Shown here one piece after another: positions 1-10,700 of a stretch of DNA of 64,000 bases. This stretch comes from Maratus speciosus. Its lineage: Eukaryota > Arthropoda > Arachnida > Araneae > Salticidae. The translations under genes and the position numbers were made by a program. The stretch is from assembly GCA_963932465.1 (NCBI GenBank), contig OZ010793.1:259003196-259067195 (forward strand). Reading direction: 5' to 3'. The notes beneath the pieces are model-generated. The model was not told where the DNA came from. It saw only the letters and a list, made by a program, of their open reading frames with translations, and did no database searches. Within the stretch, counting starts at the first letter, position 1. Each line of letters opens with the position of its first letter.

Positions 1-47
1 TCTGAAAGGTTACAGGAGGAAATGGAAGAGGAGGAAGGAGAGCTCTT

Positions 48-78
<31 letters not shown>

Positions 79-190
79 GGGGGCGACGACACAGGTCTGG
101 TTAATTTCTGATTTCGGTCGATTTCAGGCCCAGTGTAGATTCCTGTAATTTGGGTTCAAGTCAATCTGATTTTTCTAAAGTTAGTTCAGT
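1..190. repeat. Dispersed repeat module (partial copy), with T-tract and G-tract
   Basis: This stretch, cut by the window edge, matches 11171-11350 in order and orientation: CTGAAAGGTTA, then TTTCGGT..GATTTCA, then GTGTAGATTCCT and GGGTTCA. The element includes a T run followed by about 25 G at 57-83. Confidence 0.6.
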
Positions 191-191
191 A

Positions 192-834
192 CAGACATCC
201 CTTGACTTGCATAAATTCACATTTACATAAGAAATTTCGAAAATGACATTTATGAACATACTAGCTCATTTGCACACTTTTGATAATTGTTTTATAAACG
301 AAATATGCAGATAAAAAGCCACAACAATAATACAGTTTTATATATTAGATACAGTTATATTTTTATTGGGATATACAAACAAATCTTTAATAAAACACAA
401 ATCTGATTAATATGAGAAAAAAAAAAAAAAACACTGTTTAACCGTTAAAATTTTGTTAGCCAAATTCAAACCATAACGAAACATAATTTTAAAGTTTCAG
501 TGAAAAGAAATGAGTATCTTTTCTTCCAGCTTCAGAGCTGTTCGTTTGATGTGGATTTAAACTTATAAATCTCGTATTCCACAAATACTTTTTATTTGAA
601 AAATGTTCTTTCAATTTGTTTATATATTTTTTCATACTTTTATAGTTTAAATCCAAGTAAATACTGCTGCATGCTACTTTATTTATAAAATATTGTGTAA
701 ATGTATATAACTGCAAAATGTATTATATATATAATAAATTTTGCAGTTTCTGATGAAATTTTACCTAAGGAATTTACAAATTCGACTGCAAATGTTTACG
801 GAACGCATTACTTACGTAAGTCTGGGGATGTCTG
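192..834. mobile_element. Tc1/mariner-pogo type MITE, TA target duplication
   Basis: The ends are inverted: CAGACATCCCTTGACTT on the left and, read from the other strand, CAGACATCCCCAGACTT on the right. Each end is flanked by TA (190-191 and 835-836). The 643-bp interior is AT-rich with no coding capacity. Confidence 0.75.
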
Positions 835-1122
835 TATTCAGAATTTCAGAAGACTATACCTATAATAATAAAACGTAGATGTTTGTGTATGCTGTTTTCT
901 AAAGAGAACGCTGTGTCCCTGTGTGTTTTCTGAACACGCGATTTATTGGAAAGAAGCATACGTCAATCGAATAGCATTTTATGTTTTCGATAAAAAGCGT
1001 GCATCTTGAGTTGTAATAAACTGCTCGACGACGATGATCTTTCATTCTTCTCCTCACACGAAAATCGGTTGAAAACTAAAATTCTTAAAGAAGTCTTTAC
1101 AGATAAATGAGAAATGCTATTA

Positions 1123-1558
1123 CAGGGTTCCTACACAATTCTGGTAAAAAAATTCCCTGACTTTTCAAGGTTTTCCCTGACTTTATTCAAAAATTTCCCT
1201 GACCTTTCTCAGTAAACATTCAGCCTATATATTGTTGTAAAACCCTCCACAATGGACTTTAATTTAGATAAATGCTAGAAAAAAGTATGTGCTGTATGAA
1301 TTTCCATTATTTTTCATATTGTTATATAGTTTGCATAAATTTTATATAAATATTTTAGATTGGATGAATAATTAATTCAAAATTTCTTCATTTATGACGA
1401 TAATAGAAATTATAATGGATGTAGTGTATCAAAAATTCCCTGACTTTTCCCTGACCATTTCAAATATTTAAAAAATTCCCTGACATTTCCCTGACTTTTT
1501 GCCTAAATTTTCGAATTCCCTGACTTTTCCCTGTTTTCCATGACCCGTAGGAACCCTG
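1123..1558. mobile_element. MITE with CAGGGTTCCTAC ends, 5-bp target duplication (copy 1)
   Basis: The termini CAGGGTTCCTAC and GTAGGAACCCTG are perfectly inverted, and TATTA is duplicated at 1118-1122 and 1559-1563. The subterminal DNA on both sides is full of ATTCCCTGACTTT motifs. There is no open frame. It is the same family as 23927-24349. Confidence 0.85.
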
Positions 1559-1563
1559 TATTA

Positions 1564-2880
1564 CATAACTTCATATTTATATGTATAATTAATATTTTCG
1601 TAATAAATTAATATAATTATAATATTCGTATAATTAATATTTTCGCCTTGCATATTATTATTACTAAATATATAAAATAATAGTAATATTAACAAATTAG
1701 ACTTTTTTTTTTTTAAGTAACTTTCGGAATTTTATATAGTGTTGGTTTTTTTTCTTCTAAGTTATAGTAGATGGCGCCAAAATAACATGAAATCAGATTT
1801 AATTTCTTAGTACTACTGTAATACCTGCAAATTTGAAGTTTACACTCACTCACCCACATACACGCACAGAGACAAAATAACTTCAGGAAGGAGACAGTAA
1901 GCTATCAATTTGAATTTGAGTACAACTTTAAAACATAATATATTGTACTTTAGAAAATACTTATTTTCATAAATGTGCATCCTTCTAATAATAATAATAA
2001 TAATTTTTATATGCAAATGTGTATAGGAAAAATGATTATTTCATTTTTTAAATGCAAGAATTAATTAAAACTTTCTAGTTATTTAAATTAACTTTCTTAA
2101 ACTATTACGGAATTTAATTAAAATTCTCAGCATTGAGTATATGACATACGTATATCAGTTTTAAAGTTTCATAAACGGAATTCTTTTCATGTTTAAAATC
2201 TTTTTCCGCCTTATGCAAAATTTTGGTTTTGGTGGGACCTTAAAAACATTTCCGTTTCTGCGTTAGACAGATTCCGGCTTATGCAACAAGAATTAATGTT
2301 ATTTTCTATGGGTTTGCAGGGACTTGAAAATTTTCCGCGGTAGACAGATTTCTGGCTTGCACAGAGTCCGTCTTAGACAGAATTTACTGTAACTGCATCG
2401 TTTAGTATGAACATGAATGACGAAGTAAATATTGTACCTAATAAAAAATTTTCCTCGTTGTGATCTTTCCAACTTTAAACATGTTTATCGCTTTTTCTGA
2501 ACTGGATGAGGGAGGGTATGGGTTTGTTTTTGGGACTGAGGTGGGTGTAGTGGTGACTGTAGGGGAAGTGAAAAAAGTTGCATTTTTTCTCTGCCGATGT
2601 TGAAATTCGTTTGTGAAAGATTTATTTCGTTGCTAGCATGTGGTTGAGTACTTGATGCGATTAAAGTTCTTTGCTAGAAATATTTTATTGATTGAGTTCT
2701 AGTTGTGAGAATGAGCAGGGAAAAAGTGCTGTGGACAATTTAGAAAAATTGTCTGCTTTTATAAACAAATGTAGAATGCAAAAATTGAAACAAAATTCAT
2801 TAATTTTTTTTTTAAAGTCTTGAAGAGGTAAATATATTTTTAAATTTTATTTCTATTTACTCATTTATTTTTTATAAGAA
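1564..2880. other. Intergenic AT-rich DNA downstream of the FUBP-family gene
   Basis: No coding sequence is supported. From about 2200 to 2392 the phrases GTTAGACAGATTCCGGCTTATGC and TCTTAGACAGAATTTACTGTA look like the right end of a decayed pogo/Tigger-type MITE; I could not find a left end. Confidence 0.4.
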
Positions 2881-2884
2881 TATT

Positions 2885-3092
2885 GCAGGCTACTTCCATG
2901 TGTTTTTGTATTGTAAGTGACACAGCTGATAACTGCTATGCTTGTTGGCCACCGTTATTTTCAAAGTTTGCTTGGCCTCATTCAATTTATGAGATATCTC
3001 CAACAACGTAAGTCACATTTTCCGTTCCAAAATATTGATAACCAAAAATCGTAGCATGTGACCCACTACAATTACTCATGGAAATAGCCTGC
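2885..3092. mobile_element. Short MITE with long inverted ends
   Basis: The left end GCAGGCTACTTCCATG and the right end (other strand) GCAGGCTATTTCCATG are inverted copies. The similarity continues about 40 bp inward (ATTGTA, then GTCACA). The whole is 208 bp and almost a fold-back. No clear target duplication was seen, so the superfamily is undetermined. Confidence 0.6.
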
Positions 3093-3439
3093 AGTACATA
3101 TAGTATTACTATCGTCATTTGTGTATCTGTGTGAGTATGGGTTCTGTGTTTGTATAGTGATGTTAGAAATGTATTTTTTTTTTTTTTTTTTTTTTAAATA
3201 CCAATTAACATAAAATGAGTATAAAATATTTCTCTGCAGACATCATTTACATTCTTTGATAATTTTGTTTTTGTGAGTTATTTTTAAAATTCTAAGTGCC
3301 TTTTTCTGTTTTTTCAGTTAGTACGAAAAGATTTTTACTGCCCTTCGACTTCACCTTAACAAGCTTCCACTGTATTTCATTCCCCCTCTCCCCTCCCAAA
3401 TGATTTTGTGATATTTAAAGGGGTGATCATTTCACGAAA

Positions 3440-3720
3440 TTTAAGATTTTTTTTCTTGCAACCATTTGACAAAAGCTAAAAATTTTTTTTCTTGAGCACT
3501 TGACGAAATCTGCTATTTTTTCCCCCTTGACAGCTTTGATGAAATTTTTTTCCAAGACTGTTTTACAAAAGCTATCACTTCTCGAGCAATTGATGAAATT
3601 TCTATTTATTCTGAGACCCTTTGATGAAGTTCACAATTTTTCTGCAATCAGTCAATGAAATCTGCTTTCTGCATGTTTGACGAAATTCTTAGTTTTTGTT
3701 GCGACTTATTGATGAATTTG
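3440..3720. repeat. 31-bp repeat family, very degenerate block
   Basis: Units recur as TTGACGAAAT or TTGATGAAAT followed by a T-rich stretch, at irregular spacing near 30-40 bp. This is the oldest-looking block of the family and carries few CpGs. Confidence 0.5.
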
Positions 3721-4201
3721 ATTATGCGTAATTCGGACAAAACGTTATACTTCATGGAAGAATCACATGCTTATATCTGGGGTCTCTCCCAAAGAACATA
3801 TGTGAATCGGCACACATCAACACAATTTTCCACGACCGCAGTGCTATAGTACATAAGTCACGAACAAGTTTGATAGCAGCGATTGCTTGCATTTCCCAGA
3901 GTAGCTGATCATTTTTCCATGTTTTAGGGACTTTCCCTGAGATTTTAAAGTTTTCCTTTGAAATTTATCAGATTAGCAGATCTTTGTTTTATGGGTAATC
4001 CAGATAAATATCTTAACCTAATATGATCATCTTTGAAGTACAACTGAAAATTATTTCATTCTTCTCACTTCCCTCCCCCACAAAAATGAAAAACAACAAC
4101 AACAACAACAACAAAAACAACAACAAAAAAAAAAAAAAAAAAAAAAAAAAATGGAACTTTCGAAACAGAACAAACTCAATGAACAGCAATCAAAATTGCA
4201 T

Positions 4202-4207
4202 TTTATT
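4202..4207 (-). promoter_or_regulatory. poly(A) signal AATAAA of the FUBP-family gene
   Basis: The minus strand reads ATTAAATAAAATGC here, with AATAAA starting 43 nt past the stop codon. If used, the 3' UTR is very short (roughly 60-70 nt). A later signal in the AT-rich intergenic DNA cannot be excluded. Confidence 0.6.
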
Positions 4208-4249
4208 TAATAAACAAACAAACAAAATAGCTTACCATAAATACAACTT

Positions 4250-4540
4250 TTATTGAGGCGCTGCAGCTGGGAATTGCTGTTGAGCACCATATGCTGCTGC
4301 ATAGTTATAACCAGGGTAAGGAGCAGGTTGGCCATAAGGTACTTGAGCAGGCTGTGGCTGTTGTCCTGGAGCTGGATAGGCTCCAGGATAGCCAGCTGCA
4401 GCCACAGGAGCTGCAGCTGGCTGGGCAGCTGGAGTAACAGCAGGGGCAGGCTGTGTAGCTCCTGAAGTAACTTGGGGGGTAATACCTGGATTGGAAATAG
4501 GTGCAGCAGGAGTGCTAACTGGATTGCCAGCTTGACCACC
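4250..4540 (-). CDS. FUBP: FUBP-family terminal exon: Ala/Pro/Gln-rich tail and stop
   Basis: The exon opens [14 protein letters not shown] in phase 0 after a TTTATAG acceptor, continues through a low-complexity Ala/Pro/Gln/Tyr-rich tail, and ends QQFPAAAPQ with TAA at 4250-4252. Two other frames of the same segment stay open on composition alone and are not coding. The tail is longer than in many vertebrate FUBP proteins. Disordered tails vary freely, so this is not a concern. Confidence 0.92.
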   Translation of the reverse strand, partial: GGQAGNPVSTPAAPISNPGITPQVTSGATQPAPAVTPAAQPAAAPVAAAGYPGAYPAPGQQPQPAQVPYGQPAPYPGYNYAAAYGAQQQFPAAAPQ

Positions 4541-4685
4541 CTATAAAAAAAACACAAATTTCAGTTTAAAAAAAAAAAAAAAAAAAAAAATTGTGAAAAC
4601 TTTATTTAAGGGTTGGTGCAAGTTTCTTAACTTGGGCCCCATTTAGTGAAAAGTAAAAATTTTTGTGAAAAGTAACATTTTGTAA

Positions 4686-4761
<76 letters not shown>

Positions 4762-7700
4762 CATTACACTATAATACGTGGCACAGAAATCACGATTATT
4801 TGCTAATTGTTTAATGGCAACGTCCAAATGAAACATATCATTGGTTACTGAACAACATTTAATGCATCTCCATATCTATCATGGGTGCAAGAAGTCCATC
4901 TAAGCCGAGAAAATTTTTTTCTCAGCATTAGGGAAGTGCAAATTTTATAGGTGAGAGGAATAGGAAGTTTATTAGATGATTACTAATTTATCATTACTAA
5001 AGATTTATAATTAAATCGGGAAAAAATATAAATTAAAAGTTTTTCGGATTGAGGGAAGTCTTTTCAGGTGGACAACTGTTGTTAACAATTACAGGGGTCA
5101 CACTCATTTCAATTAATTTGTAGCAGTTTTTGGAGCAGCAAAAAATGAATTTTGTGGCAACAAAATCTGTTTTTGTAGCAGCAAAAAATGAATTTTGTGA
5201 GCAAAACTCAAATTTTGGAGCAGGCCAAAAAACAAGTTTTTGAACCTGCACTCACTCACTCAGAAAAACAGTCTTTGCAAGAAGAAAAACATTTTACAGT
5301 AAGCTAAAATAACAAACACAAGGAAAACATTTACTTTTGTAGCAAAAAACAAATTTGCCTGAAGATAAAATAAAAAAAATGGCAGAAAACGTGTGAAGTG
5401 ATAAAATATAAAAGCAGATTAAAGGAAAGAAGAAAATCACCACTGCCATTTTATTCTATTGAATTTGGCACATTCCATACGTTGTTTTCAGAGAACTTAT
5501 CACTCACTAGTTTGTATTCACACTGACTTACACCAGTTTTGTTTAACTTTCTCCAACAGAACAACGTTTGACCATTTGATACGAAACACATAGAAAACAA
5601 AATTGTGAGTGAAACCAGGGGTGATTCGGAGTTTAAAAATTTTTTTTTTGAAATTCACAGCAAGAGACCGTTGCATTTTCCCCGAAATCCTTTTACGAAA
5701 TTAGAGTTTTTTCCACGATACTTTGACGAACTTTTCACAAAATTCCATGTTTTTTCTGCAATTTTAACAAATTTTGCAGGACTTTGACGAAATTTCAGTT
5801 TTTTCACGGCTGTATGACGAAATTCGCACCTTTTCTGCGTTCCTTTGACAAAATTCCGTGATCTTTTGACTAAATTCCTCGTTTTTTCGCTGCCCTTTGA
5901 TGAATTCCTCATTTTTTTGCGATCTTGGGACAAAATTTCTGTTTTTATGCTTGACGAAATTCACTCCCCCCCCCCCCCTTTTTAAGAAGTTTTTTAATGA
6001 AAGCCTGTTTTTTCTGCGATAATTTGATGAAATTAGCATTTTTTCAGAAAAAGTTTGTGTTTTTGTTTGTGAATCTTCAACGAAATTCTCATTTTTTTTT
6101 TGGCGATATTGGCGATTTTTTCTGCAAACAATAGACAATTCTTTTTTTTTTAATTTGACAAAATTAGTGATCTTTTCCCTCGATAATGGCACAAAGAAAT
6201 CAAATTTTGGGCGCAGAAAGGAGAAACGAAATGGCCAAAATAACTTACACCAGTTTTGTTTAACGTTCTGCCACAGAACAATGTCTGATCATATCATTTG
6301 ATGCACATCGAAAACGCGAGTGAACCCAGAGGTGATTAGCAGTTTAACCCTCTCACTGACAAGCCGGTGTTAATATGTTCACTAAGCTCCAGGTTTTACT
6401 GCAATACAAGCAACATTTAAAGTAATACAGTCAAACCCAGGGTGAATAGCAACATTTTAGTTTTAAAAATAAGCGCCTGCAAGCACTTTATAAGCACATT
6501 TTTAGAGAAAAATAAGCACCCATTTATGTGCACAAACGCATAATTATCTATTCAATATTGAAGAAAAAACTTAGCATAATCATTTTTTTTTTTTTTAAAT
6601 TCGAGGTTATTCAGATCTGCCAACCTTTCACAGGGTTCGTACACATTTCTTTAAATAAAAATCAAGTACTTTTAAGGACTTTCAAGGACCAAAACCAAAA
6701 AAATTTAAGGACCTACAAATTAAATAAACTAATAAATCATAACATGCATAAGGGTTTCTTTCATTTTTGTAAAAGTTTTAAATATTCAAATGGACGGGAA
6801 GGGGGCGGGGGGAATTTCACCATGTGGCAGTAGAAATTTAGAAAATTTTAAAATAACATACAGCAGAAGAAAAAACTAGTCAGATGTGCCAATCCCACAA
6901 CTTTCTTCTATCTCATACATGTTAATACTACAAAATTCATTATCAGAGTGCCAAAATTAAATGGTCTATGCCCCTCATGAGGATTCTAAAGATATGAAAT
7001 TCCGTGTATTAGTTCTTGAGATACGACTATTGTTAAAACCGTGCAAATCCTGCAAAATATAGCATAGCAGCACCACATGTAGGGTGATTTACACCAAAAC
7101 CTAATCAGCAACAACTTATGTAAACATCTAACTGAATCTGAAGTTTGATGAAAATCCGTGCATTAGTTCTTGCGATATAGCTATTGCAGAAATCGTGAAA
7201 AATGCAGCATAGCAGCGCCATCTGTTGGGAGATTAACACCAAACCATAATCAGCACCAGGGATGTAGTGGAGGGTATACGGGAGTATACGCCGTATACCT
7301 TCTGGATTTTTTTAAGAAACACTGTATACCCTCTGTTTCTCAAGAAAGCTATAGTATATATACACTAGGGTATACCATCTGCCTTGAGCGTATACCATCT
7401 GTTTTTTTTACGACTACACCACTGATCAGCACCTATAATTATCAAGGTATACCTGAATCTGAAGTTTGATGAAAATTCGTGCTTTAGTTCTTGAGATATA
7501 GCTATGGCGTAAATCATGAAAAATGCAGCATAGCAGCGCCACCTGTTGGGCGATTTGCATCAAAAACTAATCAACACTAATTTATATCGAGGATTAACTG
7601 AATATAAATTTTTATTAAATTTTGTGCGTTAGTTCTTGAGGTACACCACCCACAAAATTTGTGTCACATACATACAAACAGAGTCACAAATTCATTTTGT

Positions 7701-10700
7701 AAAAACATGTTTTTCAGGATATCTGACCCCTAAAACGTGTAAATCGGTTGAAAATTTTCTCGAATCCAATACTTTCTTATTGTAAAGATAAATAAAGAGG
7801 AGAAACATAATTTTTTCTTATTATTGAGGGGGGTGGGGGTGGGGGTAGTTCAACAGACTTATAATTAAAAGACTTTAAATTTTGTATGCTTGGTAAGGAA
7901 GGGGGAGGGGGGTAAAACTGTATTATCTATTATTTATTGTTACAATAAATTAACTAATGGAGCAGAAAAAGTTTTAAATGAAGCAATGATTTTTAAGATT
8001 TTAAACTTTATAAGTTGAGGGGGCAAAGGGACAAGCATATTTTTAGGGAAGGAGGGAGTTTATTAGATGACTTATTTATTTACCTTACTAAAAATTTACA
8101 AAAAAAAAAACAAAACAAAAAAAAACTAAGGAGTTTTAAAGACTTTAAATTCCATGTGTTCTTTAAGTGTTTGTGGGGAGAAGGGGAAGGGGAAGGGGGG
8201 GGGGGTGCAAAAGGAAAATTCCAATTTCGGGGGGGAAAAGAAATCTTGATTGATTATTTATTGTGGCAATAAAATGACAAAGCAAAAAAAAAATTAATTA
8301 AACAGTTTCGAAGAGTTTTTAAACTTTGAGTACTGTGGGGGAGCAAAGAAAAACAGAGGAAGAAAAATTTTGAGGGTGAAATTCAGATGAAATTTTAATG
8401 AAATGTGATGGAGTGAATTGTTACAGAAATTTCGGACAGATTATTTATTCAGTATAAAGTAAGAAATAGAGTACAGGGATGAAAGTGCACTAAAGCCATT
8501 TTGTAGCAGTAAAAATCGAATTTTGGAGCAGTAAAATCCATTTTTGTAGCAGCAAAAATTAATTTTGTAGCCGTAAAAACTGTTTTTGGAGCAAATTGAA
8601 ATTCTAATGCTAATAAAAAAGAAATTTGCGTATTTTCGCGATCTTTTATTGAAATTTGCATATTTCTCGCGATTTTTTGGCGAAATTCGCGTATTTCTCG
8701 CAATCTTTTGACAAAATTCGCGTATTTCTCGCGATCTTTTGACAAAATTCGCGTATTTCTCGCGATCTTTTGACAAAATTCGCGTATTTCTCGCGATCTT
8801 TTGACAAAATTCGCGTATTTCTCGCGATCTTTTGACAAAATTCGCGTATTTCTCGCGATCTTTTGACAAAATTCGCGTATTTCTCGCAATCTTTTGACAA
8901 AATTCGCGTATTTCTCGCGATCTTTTGACAAAATTCGCGTATTTCTCGCGATCTTTTGACAAAATTCGCGTATTTCTCGCGATCTTTTGACAAAATTCGC
9001 GTATTTCTCGCGATCTTTTGACAAAATTCGCGTATTTCTCGCGATCTTTTGACAAAATTCGCGTATTTCTCGCGATCTTTTGACAAAATTCGCGTATTTC
9101 TCGCGATCTTTTGACAAAATTCGCGTATTTCTCGCGATCTTTTGACAAAATTCACGTATTTCTCGCGATCTTTTGACAAAATTCGCGTATTTTTCGCGAT
9201 CTTTTGACAAAATTCGCGTATTTTTCGCGATCTTTTGACAAAATTCGCGTATTTTTCGCGATCTTTTGACAAAATTTGCGTATTTTTTTGCTATCCTTTG
9301 TTCAAATCAGTGTGCTGTTCGCTATTTTTTGACGAAATTAGCGTTTTTTTTAATCTTTTGACAAAATTTGCGTTTTTTGTGACCTTTTGATGAAATTTGT
9401 GGGTTTTTTCGAGATCTTATAACGAAATTTGCGTTTTTTCACAATCTTCTGACCCCATTTTGTTCGTTTTTAGAAGTAATTGGTAATCCTTTGACAAAAT
9501 TAACGGGGTGTTTTTTTCGCTATGACAAAATTTGCGTATTTTTGTCAATCTTTTGACGAAATTTGCTTATTTTTGTCAATCTTTTGACGAAATTTGCTTA
9601 TTTTTGGCAATCCTTTAATGAAATTTGCTTATTTTTGGCAATCTTTTGACAAAATTCACATATTTTTGGCAATCTTTTCACGAAATTCGCGTTTTTTCAC
9701 AATCTTTTGACTTCGTTTTGTTCGTTTTTTGACGAAGTCAGCTATCCTTTGACAAAATGCACTTTTTTTTCGCGATATTTTGACGAAATTCGTGTGTTTT
9801 TTGCGACTTTTTGATGAAATTTGCGGGTTTTTTTCCGCCATCTTTTAATAAAAATAGCATTTTTACGATCTTTTGACAAAATTAGTGATCCTTTGGCAAA
9901 ATTCGCGCCTTTTTCGCGATCTTTTGACGAAATCGGGCGTTTTCAGCGATCTTTCGACAAAATTTGCTTGTTTTTTGCGATCTTTTGACGAAATTTGCAT
10001 ATTTTTTACGATCTTCTGACGAAATCGCGTTTTTTGCGATCTTTTACGAAATCTATGGTTTTTTGCGACCTTTAGATGAAATTTGCGGAGTTTTTTCGCC
10101 ATCTTTTAAACAAATTATCGTTTTTACAATCTTTTGACTGCGTTTTGGACGAAATTAGCGATCCTTTGACAAAATTCACGTTTTTTCGTGATCATTTGAC
10201 AAACATCGGGTGTTTTTCGAGATCTTTTGACCACAGCTTTTTGCTTTTTTTTTTTTTGACGCAATTAGCGGCCTAGAAAAAGGTTAAAAATGGAATTTTT
10301 TTTTTTGTTTCTTGGATCGACAAAATCGTGCTAAATTTCATCTTGGCACTAAGTACGTTTTGGCGCAGGTTTGGCACAAAATGGAAAAAAATAGCGGTTT
10401 CGTAGAAGCTTGGGCGATTTTGGCTTCGTCTGGCGCAATTGGCGCAGGTCTTGCATCCCTGAGAGTAGAAAAAGGTTTAAAAAAAAATGAAGTTTTTAAC
10501 TTTGATATTACGAAGGGGGAAGTGAAGTTTCAGAAGAAGGGGAGGCAAGGCAGGATTAAGATTTTTTTAAAATCAGAAATTAAAAGAAATGCAGAAGAGT
10601 TTCACCTTTGATTAAGAATTAATATGAGAGTAAAATTAAGCACTTTTTTCATATTTTGCATGAAAATAAGTACTTTTAAGCACCAAAAATTTCCTTTGAA

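Noticed and set aside
4253..4557. Leu- and Ser-rich open frames overlapping the terminal exon
   Set aside because: Alternative frames of the Ala/Pro/Gln-rich coding sequence; only the frame ending QQFPAAAPQ continues the FUBP family protein through the splice site.
8441..9272. Three minus-strand open frames of 208-253 codons rich in [13 protein letters not shown]
   Set aside because: Same artefact in the 8.6-9.3 kb array; all three frames give the same cyclic peptide.
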